Assembly: GCA_903854335.1 (NCBI GenBank)
Contig: CAINVY010000001.1
Span: 1-64,000, forward strand
Origin: an uncultured Candidatus Peregrinibacteria bacterium
Lineage (GTDB): Bacteria > Patescibacteriota > Gracilibacteria > Peribacterales > Peribacteraceae
Length of the DNA stretch: 64,000 nt
Direction: 5' to 3'
The notes under the pieces were generated by a model. The model saw only the letters and a program-made list of their open reading frames with translations. It made no database searches and was not told where the DNA came from. Numbering within the stretch: the stretch's first letter is position 1; each line of letters begins with the position of its first letter. Below, one piece after another: positions 8,449 through 16,719 of this stretch. The position numbers and the translations under genes were made by a program.

Positions 8449-10740
8449 TCAGTCCCTGAGCATCTCCTGCAGTTGCTCATTTGTGGGAAGCTCGTCGACG
8501 GGGCACGTGCGCTTGCGCCACAGATCGCGCAGGTGCTTGAGTCTGCCGCTTTCCGTGAGGAGGCTATCGATGAACGGTTGAACGCTCTGCCTAAATCGAC
8601 TCTTCTTGACGTTGGTCGCGAGGGACGCGATGGCGGTGACGAAGGCGTCTTCTCCGCCGGATACTTCTGCGCGCAGCTCGTCGAGAACGGCTTCCGCGAT
8701 ACTGTCCGAGTCGAGTCCTGCGAGGAATTTCAGATCTTCCGCCGGTCCCGACGGGAAGTAGTGGTTGACGCCGAGGCGGCGGATCGAGCAGGGGATTTGG
8801 AAATCCGCGATGATGTCCGCCACTTGCGAAGCGAGTCCTCCCTCCGAGCTGTGATCTTCCGCGATGATGAGATGCGTGGTCTCCAGCGCCGCCTGCAAGA
8901 CGGTTGCGGCATCGAGAGGGCGCACGCACGAGACATTGAGCACGCGAATGGAAACTTTTTCCTCCGAGAGGAGTCTCTCCGCGGCTTTCACCGCATCATG
9001 AACGGCGATGCCGGTGGCCAAGATCGTTGCGCGGTCGGTGTCATCGTCTTTTCCCCGTACAAGATCAATCTGTCCGTCGAAGACGTAGTCCTCTCCGTAG
9101 AGAATCTCTCCGGAGGGCGATTTGAGTTGCTCGTGGCCGGTGCGTGCGAAGAAAACGAATGCGCTGTCGTGCCCCTCGCTCACGAGTGTCAGCCCTGCTT
9201 CCGCTGCTGCCGCCGCTTGGTTTGAGTCCGCGGGCATCCAGATGTGCGTGTGGTCGAAAGGAATATTCAGGTAGTGACGTTCCTGATGCGTTTCGCCGTC
9301 TTCGCCCACAGAGAGTCCTACGTGCGTGCAATCGTGGAAGACAGAGCAGGGGACATGCGCGCTGTTGATGTCGATCAAGCGCGCGTTCGCTCGTGCTTCG
9401 TTGGTGCCGAACGCGGCGAACGTGTAGGTGATGGGAAGGAGTCCTGCCTGTCGCAGGCCTGCGGCCATCATGTACATGTTCGCTTCCGCCGCACCGCAAT
9501 TGATGACGCGGTGTGGGAATTCCTTCTCCACCTCATCGAATCCTCCCGACCCTGCGAGATCGCCGTGCAGGACGATGATGCGCGGATCGGTCTTCATCGC
9601 TTCCTTGATCGAGGTGGCACCGAAATCCCTGCGCGCTGCGCCCTTCTTGCCCGTGACGATGCGCTTGCCGAGCTTCGGAGGCGCGAGCACCTCGGAGGCG
9701 GGGAGCGCTCCTTTGAACTGCTGCGCGAGAATCTTTCGATGTGGTTCGTAGCGGGTGACGACGTCGGCGAGAGGCGGGAGCTTCTTCAATTCCATCTCCG
9801 CAGCTTCGTCTTTCATCGGCGCGCCGTGGAACTCCGGAGAACCCGCGTTGGCGGCCTTCTCCATCGTTTCGATGCCGTATCCCATCGTGGTGTAGTAGCA
9901 GACGAAGATTGGCTTTCCCTTGCCGACAAATGAGTCCGCGATGTCGAGCGCGGCTTCCACTTGAGCGGGGTCGTTGCCGTTCTGTACTTCGATCACTTGC
10001 CATCCCATCGCCTGGAAGATCGCAGCGATATCGGAGGCGACAACATTCGACGGAATGCCGGAGAGTTGCACGTCGTTGATGTCTCCGTGCACGACGAGGG
10101 AATCCACTTTCAATTTGCTTGCGAGACGCACCGCTTCCAGAATCTGTCCTTCCTCCGCGTCACCGTCACCAATGAGCACGTCGGTGATTCCTTTTTGATG
10201 TAGCATGTGCCAACCGAGCGCGTGGCCGAGACCGTTCGACACGCCTTTGCCAAGAGGTCCGCAGCCAAACGGAATGTCGCCGACGCCGGCTTCGGCGTGT
10301 CCGGGCAAACCGCTCACGGTGCGGAAACAATCGATGATTGCCTGGGGAGAGGCGAGCCTCGGATCTTTCTCGCCGTGTCCTCCCAGAAACTGTAAACCGT
10401 AGGCGAGCAGCGAGAGATGTCCGGCACTCATACGAAGCGCGGCATCGACCTTGGGATCGCGACGTCGGAGCAGTGCATAGCTGAAGGTGAATGCGGAGAG
10501 CGGACCGCCGGGATGTCCGGACTTATGCTTGCGCGGCGCCTCTATGACGAGGTACTTCATGATCGTGTGCGCGAGGTCGTAGGCTTCCGTCTCATCTTTC
10601 GTGAGTTTCTTCGCTTCCTCGGGGCCGATCCAAATACGCGCAGACTGAGATTCTGCACTCAGAATCCGTTGCACGGAGAGAGGAACGGTCTGCGGATCTT
10701 TACCGATGAGCGTTGAGGGGTCGGGTCGGGAGCGCGTCAT
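8449..10740 (-). CDS. tkt: Transketolase
   Basis: This thiamine-diphosphate enzyme moves two-carbon units between sugar phosphates in the pentose phosphate pathway. The N-terminal cofactor domain has GHPGGPLS, GPLGKGVSNGLG and the TPP motif GDGDAEEG followed about 25 residues on by HGDINDVQLSG. The pyrimidine domain has GAAEANMYMMAAGL with the catalytic Glu and SVGEDGETHQ. A C-terminal transketolase domain includes VLNVSCVRPLD. At 763 residues it is longer than the usual 650-670, mainly through an N-terminal extension. The start at 10740 was chosen because longer frames run into the divergent transaldolase. A TACACT lies 9 nt upstream. It is divergent from tal and next to gnd, forming a pentose phosphate group. 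Confidence 0.9.
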   Translation of the reverse strand: MTRSRPDPSTLIGKDPQTVPLSVQRILSAESQSARIWIGPEEAKKLTKDETEAYDLAHTIMKYLVIEAPRKHKSGHPGGPLSAFTFSYALLRRRDPKVDAALRMSAGHLSLLAYGLQFLGGHGEKDPRLASPQAIIDCFRTVSGLPGHAEAGVGDIPFGCGPLGKGVSNGLGHALGWHMLHQKGITDVLIGDGDAEEGQILEAVRLASKLKVDSLVVHGDINDVQLSGIPSNVVASDIAAIFQAMGWQVIEVQNGNDPAQVEAALDIADSFVGKGKPIFVCYYTTMGYGIETMEKAANAGSPEFHGAPMKDEAAEMELKKLPPLADVVTRYEPHRKILAQQFKGALPASEVLAPPKLGKRIVTGKKGAARRDFGATSIKEAMKTDPRIIVLHGDLAGSGGFDEVEKEFPHRVINCGAAEANMYMMAAGLRQAGLLPITYTFAAFGTNEARANARLIDINSAHVPCSVFHDCTHVGLSVGEDGETHQERHYLNIPFDHTHIWMPADSNQAAAAAEAGLTLVSEGHDSAFVFFARTGHEQLKSPSGEILYGEDYVFDGQIDLVRGKDDDTDRATILATGIAVHDAVKAAERLLSEEKVSIRVLNVSCVRPLDAATVLQAALETTHLIIAEDHSSEGGLASQVADIIADFQIPCSIRRLGVNHYFPSGPAEDLKFLAGLDSDSIAEAVLDELRAEVSGGEDAFVTAIASLATNVKKSRFRQSVQPFIDSLLTESGRLKHLRDLWRKRTCPVDELPTNEQLQEMLRD

Positions 10741-10807
10741 ATGGAGAGAAGTGTAGTGGATATGGTACGAAAAAACATGCATACTGAACACGCATTTTCC
10801 TTTTCTC

Positions 10808-11449
10808 ATGAAGCTCTTCCTCGATACCGCCAACGTCGAACACGTCAGGGAAATCGCCGCGTGGGGCGTGCTCGATGGCGTCACCACCAATCCGAGCCTC
10901 GTTGCCAAAGAGGGCAAAGAATTTAAGGCGACGGTTTTGGCGATGTGCGAGCTGGTGCCGTGCGTGAGCGCGCAGGTGACGGCGGTGGATGCTCCCGGAA
11001 TGATCACGCAGGGAGAGGAGTACGCAGCCTGGCACAAGCACATCGTGGTGAAGGTGCCGATGACGGTTGAGGGGCTCAAAGCCCTGACGTATTTCAAGAA
11101 GAAGGGGATCAAGACGAATACGACGCTCGTTTTTTCCGTTTCTCAGGCGCTGCTTGCGGCGAAGGCTGGCGCATCCATGATCAGCCCCTTCGTCGGTCGG
11201 CTTGATGATGCAGGGGAGAATGGCATGGGTCTTATCGCGAAGATTATGGAGGCGTGGTCACACTATGATTTCCAAACCGAAGTTCTTGTGGCTTCGACGC
11301 GTCATCCGGAGCATATAGAGGAGGCGGCACGGCTCGGTGCGCACATTGCGACGATTCCTTATGAAGTGTTTCTGAAGTTGCCGAAGCATCCTCTCACGGA
11401 TGCGGGTCTGAAGAAATTTCTCGAGGATTGGGAGAAAGTGAAGAAGTAA
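10808..11449 (+). CDS. tal: Transaldolase / fructose-6-phosphate aldolase-like (TalC type)
   Basis: This is a 213-residue class I aldolase of the small transaldolase family, which moves a dihydroxyacetone unit between sugar phosphates. It begins MKLFLDTANVEHV, with the family Asp, then GVTTNPSL. The Schiff-base lysine lies in HIVVKVPMT. TNTTLVFS and the phosphate-binding region SPFVGRLDD follow, and ASTRHPEH comes later. Length fits TalC/FSA rather than the longer TalB. It cannot be assigned to transaldolase or F6P aldolase by eye. It lies between divergent tkt and downstream gnd (21-nt gap), which favours transaldolase. Confidence 0.87.
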   Translation: MKLFLDTANVEHVREIAAWGVLDGVTTNPSLVAKEGKEFKATVLAMCELVPCVSAQVTAVDAPGMITQGEEYAAWHKHIVVKVPMTVEGLKALTYFKKKGIKTNTTLVFSVSQALLAAKAGASMISPFVGRLDDAGENGMGLIAKIMEAWSHYDFQTEVLVASTRHPEHIEEAARLGAHIATIPYEVFLKLPKHPLTDAGLKKFLEDWEKVKK

Positions 11450-11458
11450 AAGGTGAGG

Positions 11459-11464
11459 TATACT
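11459..11464 (+). promoter_or_regulatory. -10 box of gnd, 6 nt before its ATG
   Basis: TATACT at 11459-11464 ends 6 nt before the ATG at 11471, so initiation would fall at or beside the start codon. This favours the ATG at 11471 over an in-frame alternative at 11453 that contains the box. Confidence 0.5.
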
Positions 11465-11470
11465 GCAGGC

Positions 11471-12871
11471 ATGAAGAATACACTCGGCGTCATCGGCCTC
11501 GGAACGATGGGAGCGAATATCGCACGGAATGCGGCTCGAAACGGAGCTAAGGTTTCGGTATTCAACCGAACCTCGGAAAAGCTAGATGCCTTCCTTGCCG
11601 CGCACGGGGAGGAGGGAATGTTCGTCGGATGCACATCGCTTCGAGCCCTCTGCGAAGCGCTTCCCGCCCCTCGTGCCATTCTTCTCATGGTGAGTGCGGG
11701 AGATGCCGTGGATGTGTTGATAGAGGAATTGCTGCCGTTGCTCGATAGCGGCGATATCCTCATCGATGGCGGGAACAGCCACTACCGCGATACGCAGCGT
11801 CGTTGTGAACGACTTGAGAGATCAGGCATCCGTTTCGTTGGGATGGGCATTAGCGGAGGAGAGAAGGGTGCGTTGCTTGGTCCCAGCATGATGCCGGGCG
11901 GAAACGAAAATGCCGTGCAGGAAATCCTTCCGCTCTTTTCTTCCATGGCGGCAGACGACGGAGAAGGCAAGCCGTGCATCGCATACATGGGTGCGGGGGG
12001 AGCGGGGCACTTCGTGAAGATGGTACATAACGGTATCGAGTACGGTGTGATGCAATTGATCGCCGAGGCGTACGCAATTCTGAAGCGCACTGGAATGGGA
12101 TCCGAGGAGATCGCACGAACGTTCGCAGCGTGGACGAATGGCGATTTGGCGAGTTATCTCATGGAGATTACGGGCAAGGTACTCGCACACAAAGACACGG
12201 ATACGGGAGATGTTCTCGTTGAACTGATCAAGGATCAGGCTGCGCAGAAGGGGACGGGGAGATGGACAGTGGAATCCGCCCTGCACTACGGTGTACCGAT
12301 TCCCACCATCACGGCTTCCGTGGAAGCGCGAGCGCTCTCCGCGCGGAAGGATGAGCGTTCCCAGAGGAGCAAGATCTTCCCCGAGGCGCTCCTCGGAGAT
12401 GCTGGTTCTATTGCGGACATAGACCAGGTGCGCATTGCACTTGAAGTCGCAACCCTCTCGACGTACTCGCAAGGATTTGAACTGCTTCGCATTGCCGGTT
12501 CCGCAGAGAAGTGGAATTTTCCCCTCGCCGAAATTTCCCGTATTTGGCGCGGAGGGTGCATCATCCGGTCACCGTTGCTTGAAGTTATCCAGAAGGCGTA
12601 CGAAGGATCTCCCTCAGAAATGAAGCGTCACAAGCAGAGGATCCTCGACCGGTTCGCCGGTTTGAGGCAGCAGGCGTGGAGGGCCGTTGCGGCCTACGCC
12701 ATTGGGCAGGGCGTCGCGATTCCGGCGTTCGCTTCATCGCTTGCGTACTACGATTCCATTCGGTCGGAGCGTCTTCCACAAAATCTTATCGCGGCACAGC
12801 GCGACTTCTTCGGTGCACACGGGTACGAACGCCTCGATAAACCCGGCGTGTTTCACACGCAGTGGGAGTGA
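11471..12871 (+). CDS. gnd: 6-phosphogluconate dehydrogenase (decarboxylating)
   Basis: It oxidises 6-phosphogluconate to ribulose-5-phosphate and CO2, with NADP as the usual cofactor. It opens with the Rossmann motif GVIGLGTMGANIARNAARNG. Substrate-site motifs follow: GISGGEKGALLGPSMMPGG, then GHFVKMVHNGIEYG with the catalytic Lys and the HNGIEYG loop, and QKGTGRWT. The C-terminus has AQRDFFGAHGYER and ends in FHTQW, as in full-length enzymes. The 466 residues match the family. The start is fixed by the -10 box 6 nt upstream. No zwf gene lies in the window, so the source of 6-phosphogluconate is unknown. Confidence 0.95.
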   Translation: MKNTLGVIGLGTMGANIARNAARNGAKVSVFNRTSEKLDAFLAAHGEEGMFVGCTSLRALCEALPAPRAILLMVSAGDAVDVLIEELLPLLDSGDILIDGGNSHYRDTQRRCERLERSGIRFVGMGISGGEKGALLGPSMMPGGNENAVQEILPLFSSMAADDGEGKPCIAYMGAGGAGHFVKMVHNGIEYGVMQLIAEAYAILKRTGMGSEEIARTFAAWTNGDLASYLMEITGKVLAHKDTDTGDVLVELIKDQAAQKGTGRWTVESALHYGVPIPTITASVEARALSARKDERSQRSKIFPEALLGDAGSIADIDQVRIALEVATLSTYSQGFELLRIAGSAEKWNFPLAEISRIWRGGCIIRSPLLEVIQKAYEGSPSEMKRHKQRILDRFAGLRQQAWRAVAAYAIGQGVAIPAFASSLAYYDSIRSERLPQNLIAAQRDFFGAHGYERLDKPGVFHTQWE

Positions 12872-12932
12872 AACAGTGAGTACGCCGAAGAGAAGGGGAG
12901 TGAGAACGCTCCTTCTTTCCGGAAGTGGGGAA

Positions 12933-13325
12933 TTACGCGATGGGGGTTTCCTCGGGGATGACCGGAGTTGCGGAGCCGGAGCCGGAGCTGCTCAAGCCGA
13001 CGACGAGGAGCACGACTGCGAGGACGATATGCAGGATCGTGTCCGGCGTGTTCACGGTCGTGACGTAGAGGTTTCCCTTGTTGATCCAACCGATCACGGC
13101 GATCACGGCGTAGATGATTCCGAAAGAAACGAGGTAGATCTTCGCGTAGGCGTACTCTGTGGCGACGGCCCAGATACCGAGCAAGCCGACGATGAGCGTG
13201 AAGAGACTGAGGACGGTGTCCATGCGAAGCGTCAGGAGAGCGGGTTGCCAAACCAATCCCGCAAATCCCGCGAGAGTCAGGAGCGCACCCACGATCCAGG
13301 TGAGCGGTTTCACGGAAGAAGTCAT
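12933..13325 (-). CDS. Small four-helix membrane protein (DUF4383-like)
   Basis: This 130-residue protein has four predicted membrane helices (about residues 9-28, 37-56, 63-83 and 98-116) and a short polar tail (SSSGSGSATPVIPEE). The last helix begins TVNTPDTILHIVLAVV, resembling the N-x-x-D-x-x-LH signature I associate with DUF4383. Function is unknown. It is convergent with gnd and has its own extended -10 (TGGTATACT, minus strand, 13370-13378). Confidence 0.65.
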   Translation of the reverse strand: MTSSVKPLTWIVGALLTLAGFAGLVWQPALLTLRMDTVLSLFTLIVGLLGIWAVATEYAYAKIYLVSFGIIYAVIAVIGWINKGNLYVTTVNTPDTILHIVLAVVLLVVGLSSSGSGSATPVIPEETPIA

Positions 13326-13369
13326 GAGGGAGAGGGGAAGAGGGTAGGAATTAAGGAAGAGTATACCAC

Positions 13370-13378
13370 GCTCGCAAA
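13370..13378 (-). promoter_or_regulatory. Extended -10 promoter of the DUF4383-like gene
   Basis: The minus strand reads TGGTATACT, a TGn extended -10, about 44 nt upstream of the ATG at 13325. No good -35 is seen. Confidence 0.4.
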
Positions 13379-13430
13379 GCAGAGCGGGACCGAGGGCCCT
13401 TTGTGTTTTTCTTGAGCGACTTCTCAGGCC

Positions 13431-14207
13431 TCAGACGACGATGCGCACGTAGCTTTCGATGCGGGCTTCACCGAGGTATTTCTCAATCGTCTGATTCGCA
13501 TCCTTCACGAAGGGTTGCTTCATCAACGCATTCTCCTCGCGGAATTTCTTCTCCTTGCCGAACATGATCTTCTCGAGGATGGCTTCGGGCTTGTTCTCGC
13601 TCTTCAATTGCTCCTTCCAAATCTCACGCTCCTTCTCGAGGATATCCTGGGGCACATCATCGGGGTGCACGTAGGCGGGATTCATCGCGGCGGCGTGCAT
13701 GGCGACATCCTTCGCTTTCTCCGTCTCGCCGGGCACGTCGAGACCGATGATCACCGCGATCTTGCGATTGCTGTGTACGTAGCTTCCGATGGTGGGAGCT
13801 GCGATCTCCTGCATGTCGCCGAGCGAAATATTCTCTCCGAGCTTCTGCACGGCTTCGGGCATAGCGGCTTCCGCTGCTTTTTTGGTCGCATCCTCTCCCT
13901 GCTCAAGCAGTGTGGCGGAGAGCGACTGGCCGAGCGTCGTGAACGCATCGTTGCGTGCGACGAAATCGGTCTCGCACTTGAGGGAGACCAGAGCGGCCTT
14001 TCCTTCTTTCTGCGAAATGAACAGCGCACCTTCGTGTTGTGAGCGATCAGCTTTCTTTACGGCCTGAGCGATGCCGCGCTTGCGGAGGATCTCAATGGCT
14101 TTGTCCATATCGCCCTGCGCTTCTTCCAGCGCTTCTTTGCAGGCGAGCATGGGAACGCCGGTACGGGCGCGGAGATTGGAAACATCGGAAGCGGAGACAG
14201 GGGACAT
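13431..14207 (-). CDS. tsf: Elongation factor Ts
   Basis: EF-Ts recycles EF-Tu by exchanging GDP for GTP. The N-terminal UBA-like domain reads VSNLRARTGVPMLACKEAL then GDMDKAIEILRKRG. The core signature CETDFVARND follows (about residues 75-85), and the dimerisation region continues to the end, ending ARIESYVRIVV. The 258 residues fit the short bacterial form. The start at 14207 (MSPVSASDV) is chosen because longer frames run into unrelated low-complexity sequence. It lies 46 nt downstream of rpsB in the usual rpsB-tsf order. Confidence 0.95.
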   Translation of the reverse strand: MSPVSASDVSNLRARTGVPMLACKEALEEAQGDMDKAIEILRKRGIAQAVKKADRSQHEGALFISQKEGKAALVSLKCETDFVARNDAFTTLGQSLSATLLEQGEDATKKAAEAAMPEAVQKLGENISLGDMQEIAAPTIGSYVHSNRKIAVIIGLDVPGETEKAKDVAMHAAAMNPAYVHPDDVPQDILEKEREIWKEQLKSENKPEAILEKIMFGKEKKFREENALMKQPFVKDANQTIEKYLGEARIESYVRIVV

Positions 14208-14253
14208 AGGAAAGTGGGAAGTGAGAAGTGAACAGTGATAAGTGATGAAGTGA

Positions 14254-15021
14254 TCAGGCTTGTTTCTCGCGGAGTTCGGCGGCGAGTGGTGAGACGGCGG
14301 GGATGGGGGAATCTTCATCATCACCCCCTTCTTTGTCGTTGCGATTCTTCGCATCGGCGAGTTCGGATTCGATCGTTTGGAGGATGAGAGCGACGGATTT
14401 CACCGCGTCGTCGTTGGCGGGAACGAAGGAGGTGAAGTGATCGGGATCGGCATTGGAGTCGCAGAGTCCGAAGAGCGGCACCTTGAGTTTCGCCGCTTCG
14501 AGGACCGCGACGCGATCGCGGATGGCATCGAGGACGAAGACGGCGTCGGGGATGCCCGTCATGCGGGAGACGCCCGAAAGTGCGGTGTCGAGCTTCGCGA
14601 GTTTCTTGCGCAGCTGCACCTGCTCCTTCTTCGTGTACTTCTCCACCTCTCCGGTCTGGAAAGATTTCTGAAGATCGAGGTAGTACTTCAGACGGCGGCG
14701 GATCGTCGACCAGTTCGTGAGAAGGCCGGGAATCCATTTCTTCGTCACCATCGGCTGATTGAGAACGGAGGCGAGATGTTCGATGAAGGGGATGGATTGC
14801 TGCTTCGTGGAGACGAAGAGAATTGTCTTTCCTTCCGTTTGGAGCTTCTTCAGAGCGTTGCACACTTCCGTCAGATGCGTGCGGGTCTGCTCAAGCTCGA
14901 AGATGTGAATGCCCTTGCGCACGCCGTACAGGTACGGCGCCATCTTGGGATTCCACTTCTCTTTGCGGTGACCGAAGTGACAGGCGGAAGCGAGAAGTTC
15001 CTTTTCTGTAGGAATAGCCAT
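14254..15021 (-). CDS. rpsB: 30S ribosomal protein S2
   Basis: S2 binds late in 30S assembly near the platform. Motifs include HFGHRKEKWNPKMAPYLYG, then ILFVSTKQQS, WIPGLLTNW, a Lys-rich coiled segment (YTKKEQVQLRKKLAKL), and PDAVFVLDA. SNADPDHFTSFVPANDDAVKS and an acidic tail follow. The length of 255 is typical. It is the first gene of rpsB-tsf and is preceded by a leader of about 150 nt with an inverted repeat. Confidence 0.97.
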   Translation of the reverse strand: MAIPTEKELLASACHFGHRKEKWNPKMAPYLYGVRKGIHIFELEQTRTHLTEVCNALKKLQTEGKTILFVSTKQQSIPFIEHLASVLNQPMVTKKWIPGLLTNWSTIRRRLKYYLDLQKSFQTGEVEKYTKKEQVQLRKKLAKLDTALSGVSRMTGIPDAVFVLDAIRDRVAVLEAAKLKVPLFGLCDSNADPDHFTSFVPANDDAVKSVALILQTIESELADAKNRNDKEGGDDEDSPIPAVSPLAAELREKQA

Positions 15022-15107
15022 GGGAAATGGGAGGAAGAGGGAAGAAAGAAGCGGTGGAAAAAATCCTTGAGCCTTTCAACCTCTTCTCGCATAGTGCGGA
15101 GGATTCA

Positions 15108-15137
15108 GTTGCCACTCTGTCTAGAAACGGAGGCAAC
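15108..15137 (-). promoter_or_regulatory. Hairpin in the rpsB leader
   Basis: Within the predicted rpsB 5' leader, GTTGCC (15108-15113) and GGCAAC (15132-15137) form a 6-bp stem around an 18-nt loop. S2 is known to repress its own operon through leader RNA in other bacteria. Whether this structure does so is inference. Confidence 0.3.
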
Positions 15138-15172
15138 CGCCAGGACCGCGGCGATCAGTCGAAAGTGAAGTG

Positions 15173-15202
15173 AATGTATCAGGAATCGTAGCTATTGCGC
15201 AA
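15173..15202 (-). promoter_or_regulatory. Promoter of rpsB-tsf
   Basis: On the minus strand a TTGCGC -35 (15197-15202) and a TACATT -10 (15173-15178) are 18 nt apart. They give a leader of about 145 nt before the rpsB start, longer than at most genes in the window. Confidence 0.45.
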
Positions 15203-15207
15203 GCCAT

Positions 15208-16611
15208 TCAAGCCTTTTTCGAGAGACGCATCAGGAGTTCGTCGATGGAAAGGCGCTCCTGCTTAAGCGTGTCTCTGTCTCGAATGGTGACGGTATCTCG
15301 CTCTCCCTGCTTCTCGTCTTCGCCGATTGTGCCGAAGTCGACGGTAACGGCTCTCGGCGTGCCGATTTCGTCCTGTCTGCGGTAGCGCTTTCCGATGGAA
15401 CCCGTGACGTCAAAATTGCAGACGAGATCCGTTTCTTGAATAACTCTCTTATACAGCTCTTGTGCCTTACCGATGAGCTGTTCTTTTTTCGAAAGCGGAA
15501 GAATTGCGAGGTCGTAGGGGGCGAGACGGGGATCGAGTTTCATCACTGTTCTCGTTTCGCCGTTCTCCAGTGGCTCTTCTTCGTAGGCTTCGAGGAGGAA
15601 GGTGAGGACGCTACGGTCGCAACCGAAACTCGGCTCGACGACGTAGGGCAAAAACTTCTTCTTCGGATCGTCGGGATCCGTGAACTTCATATCCTGACCG
15701 GAGAAGATCTCGTGTTGCTTCAGATCGTAGTCGGCTCTGTTCGCGAGCCCGAAGAGTTCGCCCCATCCCCACGGGAAGAGGTACTCGATGTCCAGGGTGC
15801 GGCTGGAGTAGTGCGAGAGTTCGTCCTTCTCGTGTTCGCGGACGCGCAGTCTCTCCTTCGAAATGCCGAAACTGAGAAACCACTGCCACACGGCATCCTT
15901 CCACTGTTCGAAGTGCTCCGCTTCCGTGCCCGGTTCCACGAAGTACTCGATCTCCATCTGCTCGAATTCGCGTGTGCGGAACGTGAAGTTACCGGGCGTG
16001 ATCTCGTTGCGAAATGCCTTCCCGATCTGTCCGACGCCAAAGGGGAGGCGCAGGCGCATTGTGTCCACGATGTTCTTGAAATTCACGAAGATACCCTGTG
16101 CGGTTTCGGGACGTAGATAAATCTCGTTCCCTTTTCCCTCCACGACTCCCTGCTGCGTTTTGAACATGAGGTTGAAGCGTTTTGCTTCGGTCCATGCAAC
16201 CTTGCCGCATTTCGGGCAGGGGATGTTCTCAGAAATAAGCATCGGTTGCACTTGCTCGATCTTCAGGGCGGCGGCCGCTTCGATGCCGATCTTTTCCTCA
16301 AGGAGCTTATCGCCGCGGACGCGTTCCTTGCAGTTCTTGCAATCGACAAGAGGGTCGGCGAAGTTCCCGACGTGTCCGCTCGCTTCCCAGACCTTCGCAT
16401 TCATGAGGATCGAAGCGTCCAGCCCTACCATATCCTGGCGTTTATGAACGAAGGTATCCCACCATGAGCGCTTCAGGCGATTCTTCAGCTCCGCGCCGAG
16501 CGGCCCGTAATCCCATGTATTCGCCAAGCCCCCGTAGATTTCCGAGCCGGGGAAAATGAATCCGCGACGCTTACAGAGAGAAACGAGTTGATCGAGTGTT
16601 TTGGCAGGCAT
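15208..16611 (-). CDS. glyS: Glycyl-tRNA synthetase (dimeric, eukaryote/archaea-like type)
   Basis: This class II synthetase charges tRNA-Gly. It begins MPAKTLDQLVSLCKRRGFIF, then GLANTWDYGPLGAELKN. A four-Cys zinc element is visible as CKNCKERV and CPKCGKVAW. Class II motif 2 lies around GKAFRNEITP and FRTREFEQMEIEYF. The C-terminal anticodon domain has LAPYDLAILPL. At 467 residues it is the single-chain alpha2 form, not the alpha/beta GlyQ+GlyS form. The start at 16611 is supported by a GATAGT -10-like box 9 nt upstream. An in-frame ATG at 16638 lies upstream of that box. It is divergent from the PrsW-like gene. Confidence 0.93.
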   Translation of the reverse strand: MPAKTLDQLVSLCKRRGFIFPGSEIYGGLANTWDYGPLGAELKNRLKRSWWDTFVHKRQDMVGLDASILMNAKVWEASGHVGNFADPLVDCKNCKERVRGDKLLEEKIGIEAAAALKIEQVQPMLISENIPCPKCGKVAWTEAKRFNLMFKTQQGVVEGKGNEIYLRPETAQGIFVNFKNIVDTMRLRLPFGVGQIGKAFRNEITPGNFTFRTREFEQMEIEYFVEPGTEAEHFEQWKDAVWQWFLSFGISKERLRVREHEKDELSHYSSRTLDIEYLFPWGWGELFGLANRADYDLKQHEIFSGQDMKFTDPDDPKKKFLPYVVEPSFGCDRSVLTFLLEAYEEEPLENGETRTVMKLDPRLAPYDLAILPLSKKEQLIGKAQELYKRVIQETDLVCNFDVTGSIGKRYRRQDEIGTPRAVTVDFGTIGEDEKQGERDTVTIRDRDTLKQERLSIDELLMRLSKKA

Positions 16612-16620
16612 TGCGGCCAG

Positions 16621-16626
16621 ACTATC
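16621..16626 (-). promoter_or_regulatory. -10 box of glyS
   Basis: The minus strand reads GATAGT 9 nt before the ATG at 16611, consistent with a very short or absent leader. Confidence 0.35.
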
Positions 16627-16700
16627 AGGAGAAACCATGAACCGCCACTGCTGGCTAAAAACTATCTTGAACAGGTATTTCAAATCTTAGCAAACTATGT

Positions 16701-16706
16701 TATAAT
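16701..16706 (+). promoter_or_regulatory. Consensus -10 box of the PrsW-like gene
   Basis: A perfect TATAAT ends 13 nt before the ATG at 16720. The -35 region is weak. Confidence 0.5.
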
Positions 16707-16719
16707 AGGCGTAACAAAT